Below, piece after piece: positions 42,699 to 51,132 of a stretch of DNA of 64,000 bases. The stretch is from Nocardiopsis coralli (GTDB lineage Bacteria; Actinomycetota; Actinomycetes; Streptosporangiales; Streptosporangiaceae): the NCBI RefSeq assembly GCF_014892575.1, contig NZ_JADBGI010000012.1, positions 1 through 64,000 on the forward strand, written 5' to 3'. Every line of letters starts with the position of its first letter. Position 1 is the stretch's first letter. The position numbers were made by a program, and so were the translations under genes. Under the pieces are notes generated by a model. That model was not told where the DNA came from, searched no databases, and was given only the letters and a program-made list of their open reading frames with translations.

Positions 42699-43685
42699 TC
42701 AGGTCAGCGACGACACGTGCACGTGGTCGAAGTGGTTCTGCGTCAGGTCGCCCCGGTCCTCCATGCCGCGCCACGAACGGCTGCCGGTGTGCCAGATCTG
42801 CTGCTCCCAGATGATGTAGTCGATGCCCAGCCGGTCGGCGTTGTCGATCGCGTACTGGGCGATCGCGTCGCCCAGCTGCCGGTTCTCCTCCGAGGGCATC
42901 TGACCGTTGGCGCTCATCATGAAGTCGCAGGCGCGCCCCTCGCCGTGGTCGTCGGAGCTGGGCCGGTAGCACCCGGTCGGGTAGGGCTGCTCGAACTCGC
43001 CGATGATGTCGTCGCGGATCGCCGCCATCGTCGGGGTCACCTGGTCGAAGCCGGGCCCGCGCGCCGACTCCGGAACGGTGCCGTCGCCGTTGCCGGGGCT
43101 CTCGGCCTCCTCGCGGGCCTCTTCCTCGGCCCGCAGTTCGGCGATGCGCTCCTCGACGTCGTCCTTCTGGTCCTCGAGGTCGTCGACGAGTTCGGCGGCG
43201 TCCTCGAGTTCGTCGTTGAGCTTCTCGGCGACCTCTTCGGCCTCGTCGCGGGTCTCGACGAGCTCGGCGATCTGCTCGGCCTGTGACTCACCCAGGTAGC
43301 TGGCGTTGGCGGCGTCGGAGGACATCTGGTCGGGGTCGCTGGAGAAGATCACCTGCAGTGCCGGGTCGACACCGCCGTCGGTGTACCGGGCGTGGGCGAT
43401 CTCCGAGACGGAGCCGCGGGAGGCCTCGAGGCGTTCCTCGACCTCTTCGAGGTCGGCCTCGGCGGCCTCGACGCGGTCCTTGATCTCGTTGAACTGCAGG
43501 AGTTCGCCGTTGTAGGACTCCTCCAACTCGTCGGCGCGCTCTGTCAGCTCGTCGATGTCGACGTCGTCGGGGTCGGCGTGCGCGACGCCGGAGACCGGCC
43601 CGACCAGGAAGGCGGCACTGACGGCGGTGACGGTGAGGAGACCCCGCTTGGTGCGCAGGGCGAAGCTTCGAGGAGAGGATGTCAT
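42699..43685 (-). CDS. Secreted coiled-coil protein with ARB_07466-like C-terminal domain
   Basis: A 328-residue exported protein. It has a Sec signal with cleavage near VAHADPDD (about residue 37), a long heptad-patterned coiled coil (about 40-205) interrupted by a short SEIAHARYTDGGVDPALQVIFSS-like middle segment, and a compact C-terminal domain (about 220-328) with YPTGCYRPSSDD-type start, GEGRACDFM and a closing HFDHVHVSS motif. The layout resembles peptidoglycan-hydrolase cofactors in which the coiled coil holds a partner enzyme. The C-terminal domain retains His and Asp residues that could bind metal. No catalytic NlpC/P60 Cys is present. Confidence 0.85.
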   Translation of the reverse strand: MTSSPRSFALRTKRGLLTVTAVSAAFLVGPVSGVAHADPDDVDIDELTERADELEESYNGELLQFNEIKDRVEAAEADLEEVEERLEASRGSVSEIAHARYTDGGVDPALQVIFSSDPDQMSSDAANASYLGESQAEQIAELVETRDEAEEVAEKLNDELEDAAELVDDLEDQKDDVEERIAELRAEEEAREEAESPGNGDGTVPESARGPGFDQVTPTMAAIRDDIIGEFEQPYPTGCYRPSSDDHGEGRACDFMMSANGQMPSEENRQLGDAIAQYAIDNADRLGIDYIIWEQQIWHTGSRSWRGMEDRGDLTQNHFDHVHVSSLT

Positions 43686-43920
43686 GTCGGCTCCGGGGAT
43701 GGACTGAACGCATCCGCTCCGCGGCCGAGGAGGGTGAGGAGAGGGGTGAGGCGCGGAGTCGGGAGGTGCTCAGGAGACCATACGAGATCTTGGCGTTACA
43801 TGCCCAGTGCGTGGAACACCGGGCTTGCGGACTGCGCGGGTATGTGTCCAGAACATACCGGGTCCCGATGACCGGGTGCGCCCGCCGCCCCCGCCCGCGG
43901 CGACGGCGGACGGAAGGGCG
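43686..43920. other. Gap with hairpin between deformylase and coiled-coil genes
   Basis: No gene is seen. A hairpin GGTATGT (43839-43845) and ACATACC (43853-43859) with a seven-base loop lies 62 bases beyond the deformylase stop on the minus strand. GTATGGT on the minus strand near 43782-43788 could be the -10 region for the secreted-protein gene. Confidence 0.4.
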
Positions 43921-44478
43921 TCAGGCGCCGCCGAACGCGCTCGGCAGGGCGTTCCCGGGCTGTGCCTGGGGTTCCTGGCCGCCGGTGAGGAACCAGTCGG
44001 AGCGGCGGATGTCACGCAGCGCCCGCTTGCGGTCCTCCTTCGACAGCCGGTCGATGTAGAGCATGCCGTCGAGGTGGTCGGTCTCGTGCTGCAGGCACTG
44101 CGCCATGAGGCCGGTGCCCTCGACGGTGATCGGCTCGTTGCGCAGGTCGACGCCGGTCACGACCGCCCTCTGCGCGCGCTCGGTGTGGTACCAGAGCTGC
44201 GGGATCGACAGGCAGCCCTCGTCGCAGTCCTGCAGTTCGTCGGAGAGCTCCGCGATCTGCGGGTTGATGACGTAACCCGTGCGGCCCTCGACGTCGTAGC
44301 TGAAGACCCGCAGCCCCACGCCGATCTGGGTGGCTGCCACACCGGCGCGCCCCGGGGCGTCGACGGTGTCGAGGAGGTCGCGGACCAGTTTCTCGGTGTG
44401 CCCGTCGAAGGAGGTGACGGGGGCGGTCGGGCTGGTGAGGACGGGGTCGCCGAAACGGACGATGGGGCGCATGCTCAT
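43921..44478 (-). CDS. def: Peptide deformylase
   Basis: A 185-residue metalloenzyme that removes the formyl group from nascent N-termini. All three family motifs are present: GVAATQIG (motif 1, with Ala-Ala-Thr in place of the usual GLAAPQIG), EGCLSIP (Cys metal ligand) and QHETDHLDG (two His ligands plus catalytic Glu). GVAATQIGVGLR with Thr is common in actinomycete isoforms. ATG at 44478. A separate primary deformylase may exist elsewhere. Downstream of the nucleotidyltransferase gene with a 56-base gap. Confidence 0.93.
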   Translation of the reverse strand: MSMRPIVRFGDPVLTSPTAPVTSFDGHTEKLVRDLLDTVDAPGRAGVAATQIGVGLRVFSYDVEGRTGYVINPQIAELSDELQDCDEGCLSIPQLWYHTERAQRAVVTGVDLRNEPITVEGTGLMAQCLQHETDHLDGMLYIDRLSKEDRKRALRDIRRSDWFLTGGQEPQAQPGNALPSAFGGA

Positions 44479-44534
44479 GTGAACAGGTTAAGCGGCGCTG
44501 CCGGCGGGCGGTCCGGACGCGGGAGGGTTCCGGA

Positions 44535-45347
44535 TCAGCCCGCGAGCTTGGGGCGCAGCGACTCGTCCAGGACCATCTCGATGTAGTCCAGCGCGGCCCG
44601 GCGGCGGGCCAGGGCGCTCTCGTACAGCGACGGGGCCTGGGAGTCGCGCCGCACGCGCAGGCACTCGTTGACGATGTTCTGCCACTTCTGCTCGAACGCG
44701 TGCAGGGCGTAGGCGCCTGCGCCCGACTTCGAGGTGATCTCGCCGGTCTTGAGCGTGAAGTGCAGGCGGCTGACGCTCAGCACGCTCCAGGACGGGGCGA
44801 GGGAACCCAGCACGGCGAGGCCGCGCGGCGTGACCAGGCGGCCGGCCTTCTCGCGCCAGCGCCGCCACTGCTCGTCGAGCGAACCCAGCGACCAGGCGCG
44901 CAGGCTCTCCGGCTCGTCCCACACGTCGAGTTCGAGCGGGTGCGGGCCGCGCACGGTGACCCCGCGTTCGGCCAGGACGTGCCAGGTGACGGGGTTGACG
45001 TCCTGCTGGGCGCGCGCACGGAACCGTCCCCCGACCACCGAGGCGACCGGGCCGCACGCGGCGGGGTCGCGGGTGAGGTCGTTCCAGGTCACGTGGACGC
45101 CGTTGAACTGGGGGCGGGGCACGTCGCTGCGCGTGCGCACGTGGGCGCGGCGCAGGCGGTCGGCCTCGTCGACGTCGGGGCGGCGGTCGGTGACCACCAC
45201 GAAGTCGACGTCGCTGGTGTGGGGGCGGAAGTCGCCGAGCGCGACCGAACCGGTCAGGTACAGGCCTCGCACGAGGCCGGGGGCCTCCTGATCGGCGTGG
45301 GAGAGGAAGGTCCGGGCCAACGTCTGCACCCGAGGGTGGACGGCCAT
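44535..45347 (-). CDS. Nucleotidyltransferase, aminoglycoside-adenylyltransferase-like
   Basis: A 270-residue protein with a polymerase-beta-type nucleotidyltransferase domain at its N-terminus: LTGSVALGDFRPHTSDVDFVVV has the GS motif and the metal-binding Asp pair. The C-terminal half is helical (DUF4111-like), as in AadA streptomycin/spectinomycin adenylyltransferases. Whether it modifies an antibiotic cannot be told; many actinomycete relatives have no resistance phenotype. The ATG at 45347 is preceded by CTGGAG; the GTG two codons earlier is an alternative. Base composition matches its neighbours, so no sign of recent transfer. Confidence 0.82.
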   Translation of the reverse strand: MAVHPRVQTLARTFLSHADQEAPGLVRGLYLTGSVALGDFRPHTSDVDFVVVTDRRPDVDEADRLRRAHVRTRSDVPRPQFNGVHVTWNDLTRDPAACGPVASVVGGRFRARAQQDVNPVTWHVLAERGVTVRGPHPLELDVWDEPESLRAWSLGSLDEQWRRWREKAGRLVTPRGLAVLGSLAPSWSVLSVSRLHFTLKTGEITSKSGAGAYALHAFEQKWQNIVNECLRVRRDSQAPSLYESALARRRAALDYIEMVLDESLRPKLAG

Positions 45348-46194
45348 GCTCACTCCAGTCTGAAGGGTTCGGCTTGCGTGGGGTCCGGCGCGGAGCGGGG
45401 AGAGGAGGGACGACCGTGGCGCTGCGCCGGACAGGGCGTTTTGTGGCTCACGGTGCCAACGGTGCCTGTGTGTCCACCGGTGGCGCGGTGTCCGTTCGTC
45501 ACCAAGTTTGGGTGTGCTCGGGTGAGTTGGCAAGTGATCACGCCGCACTCACACCCTGTCTCCCCACGTCAAGTGGTGTGCGTCTGCAGCCGAGAAGGGG
45601 AGCGCACACCCTTGACACCGGCCGTTCGGATGTGCGATGCGCTCCGGGGGGGGCGGTGGACAACTGCAGCCACCGGCGTCCCACGGGGAACACATTCGGC
45701 GCGCACCCGAACGCCGAACGCTACCCGGGCGGCACCACTCTCCGTGCCGGTGGGAGGCCTTCGGCACGTGCACACGCACCATGCGAATGCATGGGAATTC
45801 GTTGGCCCCTCCATTTCTCTGGAGAGGTCGGAACCGCGAGAACATCCTGACCCCACTCTGCTTACCGTTCTACCGGCGGGTAATGAGTTCCCGGACTCAT
45901 TCTGTGGACTTTCGCCACGGTCCGCGTAGGATTGACCCAGGATCGGGGCAGGTCATCCCCTTCCCGCCGAAGACCCGAGGCATGTGGACCATCACCGCGG
46001 ACACGGGGCTCCCCCCGCATTTCGACGATCGTTATGGTTCGCCGGGCCTTCCACAGGCGATAACAACACCAGCCATTCTCCGCTTTTTTCCTCCCCGTAA
46101 CACGGGGGCACCCGGATGAAACCGGGTCCCTTTACGCTCGGTACGCAGGCGGCAGAGAAAGCAGAGAGAACGCAGCGATCCCAAGGAGCCGTGC
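45348..46194. other. 847-base gap of lower GC content
   Basis: I find no supported gene, although the stretch is visibly less GC-rich. It holds several small hairpins: TTCGGCG (45695-45701) with CGCCGAA (45712-45718), CATGC-gaat-GCATG around 45779-45792, and AATGAGT (45882-45888) with ACTCATT (45895-45901). TTGACA occurs at 45612-45617 and TTGACC at 45932-45937. A small RNA or a long leader for the CbiX-like gene would fit but cannot be shown. Confidence 0.45.
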
Positions 46195-46872
46195 ATGGTC
46201 CCCACGATGGTCCTCGTAGCCGACGACTCCCGCGACGCCCAACGCCGGGAGGCCCTGTGCGGCCTCGCCGACGCGGTCGCCGACCGGGGTGAGGCCCCAG
46301 TGGCACCCGCCTTCGGCAGCCCGGACGAGGTCGCCGCCGCCGTCCGCGGGGTCCGGGGCCCCAAGGTCGTCGTCCCGGCGTTCGTCGCGGGCGGAGACGT
46401 CGCCAGCGCCCAGATGATGTCCCGCATCGGGCTCCCGGAACTGCGTGACTCCTGCCAGACCGAACCCCTGGGTGCGGTGCCCTCGATCGTCGCCGACCTG
46501 GCCACACGCCTGGGCGATGAGGGGTGGAGCGGGCAGGACGGTGTGGTGCTGGCCGCGGACGGCGCCACAGGGACCGACGAACGCACCGTGGTCACCGACG
46601 TCGCGCGGATGCTCAGTCGGCGGCTCGGTTCCCCCGTGCAGGTCGGTTACCTCCGCACCTGGGCGCCCTCGGTCTTCGACGCCGTGGACCGCCTGCGCCG
46701 CGACGGGCACGACAAGGTCGCCGTCGCCGCGTGGCGCCTGGTCGACGGGCCCGACTTCGACCTGCTGCGTTCGTTGGACGTCACCGCGATCACCTCTCCC
46801 CTGTGGCCGTCCGACCTGATCGTGGACACACTGCTGGCCCAGCACCGCGCTGCCAAGGGCCGCCTCACCTGA
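46195..46872 (+). CDS. CbiX/sirohydrochlorin-chelatase-like protein without the catalytic His
   Basis: A 225-residue protein with the duplicated chelatase fold: each half begins with a hydrophobic strand (MVLVADDSRD; DGVVLAADGATG) and has the PAFVAGGDVA- and VAAWRLVDGPDF-type segments. CbiX and SirB carry a metal-binding His in HGSR at the first strand; here the corresponding sequence is ADDSR and in the second half ADGATG, so both expected His residues are missing. It may bind a tetrapyrrole or another ligand without chelatase activity. ATG at 46195 follows AAGGAG. No cobalamin or siroheme gene is nearby. Confidence 0.75.
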   Translation: MVPTMVLVADDSRDAQRREALCGLADAVADRGEAPVAPAFGSPDEVAAAVRGVRGPKVVVPAFVAGGDVASAQMMSRIGLPELRDSCQTEPLGAVPSIVADLATRLGDEGWSGQDGVVLAADGATGTDERTVVTDVARMLSRRLGSPVQVGYLRTWAPSVFDAVDRLRRDGHDKVAVAAWRLVDGPDFDLLRSLDVTAITSPLWPSDLIVDTLLAQHRAAKGRLT

Positions 46873-47112
46873 ACCGGTCCCGCCCCGGGTGGGTGCGGGG
46901 CGGGTCCACAACCCCCGGGGGACACCGTTATCCGGGCTCCGGTGGTGGGTATGGCCGTGACCGGCGGGAACGCCCCGCATCCGTACAACGGCACCGCCCC
47001 ACGAACGGGCACGCCGGTCGCGGCCCCTCCGCGACCTGCCGCGGGGCTCACGCGCCCGCGCCCCCGCAGAACGGGTCCCGCACGGCGGCGTGAGCGAACC
47101 TGAGGTGGATCT

Positions 47113-48024
47113 ATGAGTGACGTCACGCAGTTGGTCGACGACAATCAGCGCGGTCGGCTGGAACGCCGATTCGGGCAGCACGTCGGTGACTGGCTGGCCG
47201 AACTCCCCTCCACCCTCGACGCTCTGGCCGCGGAGTGGGACCTGACCCTGCAGGGCCCGGCGCCGGGCGGGCGCACCTCCGTCGTCGTCTACGCGACCCT
47301 CGCCGACGGGCGTGAGGGTGCGCTGAAGCTCTCCCCCGACCACGGGTTGGCCCGGGCCGAGGCCGGGATGCTGCGCATGTGGTCCGGTTCCGGGCGCGTA
47401 CCCGCCGTGTGGGGCCTGGACGCGGGACGCGGCGCGATCCTGATGGAGCGTATCGAGGGGGACTCCCTCGCCGCAGGGCGCGTGCTGCCGCCGATGTCGA
47501 CGATCGGCACACTGATCCGGGAGCTGCACGCCGTGGACGGCGACCCCGAAGAGCTCGCCGAGCTGCGCCCGCTCATGGCGCGGGTGCAGTTCATCTTCGA
47601 CCTGTGGGGACGCGAACGCACCGAGGGAGCGGCCGCGGACGTCGTGTCGCCCGCGGTCATGCACCAGGGGTTCTGCCGGGCGCGCGAGCTCGCCCACGAC
47701 GACGTCGACGTGGTGCCCCTGCACGGGGACCTGCACCCGGGCAACGTGATCGACGGCGGCGAGCGCGGGCTCGTGGCGCTGGACCCGCGTGCGTGCGCGG
47801 GCGACGGTGCCGTGGACGCGGTGGACTGGATCCTGTGGCAGGTCACCGACGCAGGTCAGGCGGAGCGGCGCGCACAGGAGCTGTCCAAGGCGATGGGCGT
47901 CGACGCCGACCGGATGCTGGACTGGGCGCGCGCGTTCGCGCCGTGCCTGGCCGTGGCCATGGTCAACCGCGGCCACGACGGGACGCCTGAGTTCGACGCC
48001 GTGATGACCCTCGCTCAGGGGTAG
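47113..48024 (+). CDS. APH(6)-like aminoglycoside/hydroxyurea phosphotransferase
   Basis: A 303-residue kinase of the protein-kinase-like APH fold. The nucleotide lobe includes GREGALKLSPDHGLARAEA with the likely ATP-binding Lys, the catalytic loop is PLHGDLHPGNV and the metal-binding Asp follows in GLVALDPRACAGDG. The closest known family type is APH(6) streptomycin kinases and hydroxyurea phosphotransferases, which share the AVDAVDW region. ATG at 47113 has GAGGTGG upstream. Physiological substrate uncertain. The adenylyltransferase-like gene 1.8 kb away on the other strand is not part of one cassette. Confidence 0.85.
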   Translation: MSDVTQLVDDNQRGRLERRFGQHVGDWLAELPSTLDALAAEWDLTLQGPAPGGRTSVVVYATLADGREGALKLSPDHGLARAEAGMLRMWSGSGRVPAVWGLDAGRGAILMERIEGDSLAAGRVLPPMSTIGTLIRELHAVDGDPEELAELRPLMARVQFIFDLWGRERTEGAAADVVSPAVMHQGFCRARELAHDDVDVVPLHGDLHPGNVIDGGERGLVALDPRACAGDGAVDAVDWILWQVTDAGQAERRAQELSKAMGVDADRMLDWARAFAPCLAVAMVNRGHDGTPEFDAVMTLAQG

Positions 48025-48427
48025 CGGATCGAAGGGGCCGGTAGGGGCCCGGAAGAGGCCCTGAAGGGGACCGAAGAGGCCCGGCTCGGCGCTCCGGTAC
48101 GGCAGGCCTGCCGTACCGTGCGCGAACCCATGCGTGCCCCGTCCGCGCTACTCACGTGCAGCAACGCCCCTCGTGCCGGACTGCACGTCGCTGCTCGAAT
48201 ATCCATCCACGCGTGCATGCGGGCGTCGGGAGTGCGGTGGTCGGGGCCGCCCCGGGTCACACGTGCTCGGGGCACACGTTGTCCGCGGGCACATGCGCTC
48301 CGTGGGGCGCTGCGCCAGGACCGCATGACGTGCCGCTCCGGGCGCCTCCGGTCCTGTCCCGCGTGAAACTCGGACGAACCCCCGCCCGTCGCACGGGATC
48401 CCATCGGCACCGAACGGAAGGGATCCG
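48025..48427. repeat. Gap with long perfect palindrome and short repeats
   Basis: The gap holds a perfect 24-base palindrome at 48095-48118: CGGTACGGCAGG and its reverse complement without loop. As RNA it would fold into a 10-base stem with a small loop; as DNA it could be a dimer-binding site. No T-run follows. Before it, 48030-48086 consists of loose repeats of GAAGRGGCCC-like units. After it, the region contains GCATGC-rich motifs (e.g. GCGTGCATGCGGG at 48211-48223) that recur near 60.8 kb. No gene is supported. Confidence 0.6.
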
Positions 48428-49063
48428 ATGAGCGCCACCCGATATCTGTACTTGGCCCGTCACGCCGAACCCGACGCGGACGGCAGCGGGCTGTCCGCAC
48501 ACGGGTTCCGGCAGGCGGACGCACTGGGCCGACGCCTGGCCACCCCGGGCCCGGACGGCACGGTCGTGGAGAGCCTCACCTGCGGACCCTCCGCGCGTGC
48601 GCGGGCCACGGCCGACGCCGTCGCGCAGCACGTGCCGGGGGCCGGTGTGCAGGCCTGCGAGGAGGCCGGGGACCTCGTGCCGTACGTGCCCGAGCGTTCG
48701 GAGCTCCCGCCCGAGTACGCCGAGGGTGTCCTGGACTTCGTCCGGAAGGCCGACGGCGTCCACGATCCGGAGCTGACCCGTGCGTGCCTGGAACGCTTCG
48801 CCGGGCCGGTCCGGGGAGACCGGGGATCAGGGCGTGACCAGCGCGAGGTCGTCGTCACCCACGCCTTCACGGTGGGGTTCCTCGTCGCCCACGCCCTGCA
48901 CGCCCCGCCCTGGAGGTGGGTGAGCCTCGCCCCGGCGCATGCGTCTCTGACCGTGATCCGTTACCCGCTCGGAGCTCCGGCCTCGGTGACCGTCTACAAC
49001 AACGTGTCCCATCTGCCCGGCGAGCTGCGCTGGACCGGCTTCCCCGACCACCTGCGCCCCTGA
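48428..49063 (+). CDS. Histidine phosphatase family protein
   Basis: A 211-residue phosphatase of the phosphoglycerate-mutase clan. The phospho-His is in YLARHAEPD (RHA in place of RHG), the Arg in CGPSARARATA, and the second His in VVVTHAFTVG. The sequence between them is shorter than in the polyol-operon phosphatase and shows no close relation to it. It stands alone. Substrates in this subgroup include small phosphoesters and nucleotides, so no function can be given. Confidence 0.85.
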   Translation: MSATRYLYLARHAEPDADGSGLSAHGFRQADALGRRLATPGPDGTVVESLTCGPSARARATADAVAQHVPGAGVQACEEAGDLVPYVPERSELPPEYAEGVLDFVRKADGVHDPELTRACLERFAGPVRGDRGSGRDQREVVVTHAFTVGFLVAHALHAPPWRWVSLAPAHASLTVIRYPLGAPASVTVYNNVSHLPGELRWTGFPDHLRP

Positions 49064-49098
49064 GTCCGGGGCACTCCCGCACGGCGGTGTCCGGAGGA

Positions 49099-50859
49099 TC
49101 AGGGGTGGCCGCCGCGGGCGTCCCAATCCCTCCGAGCGTCCCGGCCGTCGCGGCCCTCGGGCGCGTCACCGCGGGGCTCGTCGAGCATGTCCCAGTACGC
49201 CTGCGGGTCGTCCTTGGTCGGGTAGTCCCAGCGGTTGGGGTCCGGCGTGCCCGGCTCTGCGGGACCGGCGGGGCCTGCAGCGCCCCATGAGGGCTCCCCG
49301 CTGCCCCAGGCGGCGCCGCTCTCCCACGACGTGTGGTCCCCGAAGGAACCGTACGACCCGGTGGTCGGGTCGATGCGCCACGACGGTGCGTCGGTGCCGG
49401 GGACCGCTCCCCCGGGCCAGTCCCCGCCGGGAAGCTGCGAACCTGACACGCCGGGACCGGGGTCGGAACCGTGTCCGGGCCGTCCCTGCGGGCCTCGCGG
49501 TTCGGCGTTCCCCCACTGCTGCGCGTAAGGGTCCTGCGGGGAGTACGGGTCCTGCGGGGCCGGACCGGACCCGGCCCACGTGTCGGCCGGTGCGCCGCTC
49601 GGATCCCTCGGGTCGCTCAGGTCACCTGGGCCACTCGGGGCGTTCGGGCCACCCGGACCACGTGGGTCTCCCGGGTCCCCCGTGCCCCAGGCCCCGGGCT
49701 CGGGCGGCGCGGCACCCCAGGCAGGGGCACCGGCGTTCCCGGCCCCGGCAGGTCCGGGCTCCCCGGTCGGCGTTCCGAAGCTCTCCGCGCCGGCGGGGCC
49801 ACCGGCAACGCCCGCGGCGCCGGCGGACCAGCTGTCCGCGCCTGCACGCGGACCGTCCGGGCCCTCACCGGGGGACCCGGCCCCGGCCGGCTCCGTGTAG
49901 CCCTCGTGGCCGGACCCCGCGTCGACGGCCTCCATCTCCCCGGTGTCGCCGTAGCGGCCGTCGGAGCCGTACTCGTCGTAGTCGTCGTAGTGGTAGTCGC
50001 CGTACTCGTCGTACTCGGGGTACTCCCCGTAGTCGTCGTACCAGTCCTCGTCGGGCGCGGCCGAGGCCGGCGGGAACACCATGGACCGGATGTTGAGCAC
50101 GACGTGCACCACGATGGGCACCCACAGGCTCCCCGTCCCCAGGTACAGCACGGTGAACAGGGTCCCGGTCAGCGCACCGTGGGCGGCTCCCCACCACCCC
50201 TGGTACACGTGCGCCACCGAGAACAGCAGGATCGACAGCACCGCGGCCACGAACAGGTTCAGCCCCATGCTCGCGACCAGGGTGATGAACAGCCCGCGGT
50301 ACAGGATCTCGGCGAAGACACCGCCCGTGACGGCAGCGCCCGCGGCTGTGGCCTGCTCCGCGCGGGTGCGCGGGTAGAGCAGCTCCTCGACGCGCCGGCC
50401 GGGCTCGGGCAGCGTCATCGGCCGGTCGGCGGCGCGCCGTCCCTTCCGTTTCCCCTTGCCCTCGGGCAGGCGCGCGGCGAGCTTGGCGGGCAGGACCTTC
50501 TCACGCCGCGGCATGCCGTTGACCAGCACCCAGAACAGGGCGAGGGCCACGAGTCCGCCGATCGCCGCGGCAACGACCGGGCCGACGGCGTGGGGCATGC
50601 GCAGCCCCAGGTCGTTGCCGGTCAGGCCGGGCGAGAGCACGACCACGAGCAGGACGAGCAGGCCCCAAACGAAGTGCACACCCATGGTGACGGAGTGCAG
50701 CAGCTTCAGGGATCGTTCGTCGTCGAAGCGGCTCCGGGACAACCAGGCGTAGGCCCGTCGCCCGAGCAGGGGTTCGCCGACCGCCGCGAAGAAGAGCAGC
50801 AGGACCGTGAGGAGGGTCCCGGCGAGGCTGACTTGAGGGAGTGTCTCGGACCATGGCAC
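49099..50859 (-). CDS. CPBP-family intramembrane protein with long disordered tail
   Basis: A 586-residue protein. The N-terminal half (about 1-275) has eight or so membrane helices and the CPBP/Abi elements: motif 1 AEILYRG, motif 2 FSVAH, motif 3 HVVLN. Motif 1 normally reads EExxxR; here the first Glu is Ala, which in Rce1-like proteases is the catalytic residue. The C-terminal half (about 285-586) is an acidic, Tyr/Gly/Pro/Asp-rich, probably disordered tail. The GTG at 50859 sits seven bases after TACTAT, which suggests a leaderless message; the longer frame from 50988 lacks a plausible ribosome-binding site. Confidence 0.78.
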   Translation of the reverse strand: MPWSETLPQVSLAGTLLTVLLLFFAAVGEPLLGRRAYAWLSRSRFDDERSLKLLHSVTMGVHFVWGLLVLLVVVLSPGLTGNDLGLRMPHAVGPVVAAAIGGLVALALFWVLVNGMPRREKVLPAKLAARLPEGKGKRKGRRAADRPMTLPEPGRRVEELLYPRTRAEQATAAGAAVTGGVFAEILYRGLFITLVASMGLNLFVAAVLSILLFSVAHVYQGWWGAAHGALTGTLFTVLYLGTGSLWVPIVVHVVLNIRSMVFPPASAAPDEDWYDDYGEYPEYDEYGDYHYDDYDEYGSDGRYGDTGEMEAVDAGSGHEGYTEPAGAGSPGEGPDGPRAGADSWSAGAAGVAGGPAGAESFGTPTGEPGPAGAGNAGAPAWGAAPPEPGAWGTGDPGDPRGPGGPNAPSGPGDLSDPRDPSGAPADTWAGSGPAPQDPYSPQDPYAQQWGNAEPRGPQGRPGHGSDPGPGVSGSQLPGGDWPGGAVPGTDAPSWRIDPTTGSYGSFGDHTSWESGAAWGSGEPSWGAAGPAGPAEPGTPDPNRWDYPTKDDPQAYWDMLDEPRGDAPEGRDGRDARRDWDARGGHP

Positions 50860-50866
50860 GGGGGCA

Positions 50867-50872
50867 ATAGTA
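50867..50872 (-). promoter_or_regulatory. Candidate -10 box of a leaderless gene
   Basis: TACTAT on the minus strand, followed by seven bases and the GTG start of the CPBP-family gene. No Shine-Dalgarno sequence is present, so transcription probably begins at or beside the start codon. Confidence 0.5.
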
Positions 50873-51132
50873 GGGGCGATTCGCGGCTTTTCGCACGGAC
50901 GGGAACACAGGCCCAGCACACGCCCACCGCGCGCGTCCGCACGCCCCCGGCCCATGACCGGGGCTTTTCCGGCCCGCCGTGACCGCACCCCGGCCCCACA
51001 TCCGCCCGCACCCCCTCTTGCCGTCCGCCCCGAGGAGCGCGAACGTAGAGAGTGTCACAGGTCACACAGCGTGGGCGTGCTCGGTACGGGCGTGACCGAG
51101 CACGGCGATCCCCGGAAGGCTGGGCAGCAGGG

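Noticed and set aside
45612..45617. TTGACA as a promoter for a hidden gene
   Set aside because: No convincing -10 box at 16-18 bases and no gene directly downstream that could use it; chance occurrence is possible.
45637..46119. A 160-codon frame in the low-GC gap
   Set aside because: No ribosome-binding site, no domain pattern and no typical third-position GC preference; it overlaps several small hairpins.
44535..48024. Nucleotidyltransferase and APH-like genes as an acquired resistance island
   Set aside because: They are on opposite strands, 1.8 kb apart, match surrounding base composition and are not flanked by inverted repeats, transposases or integration sites.
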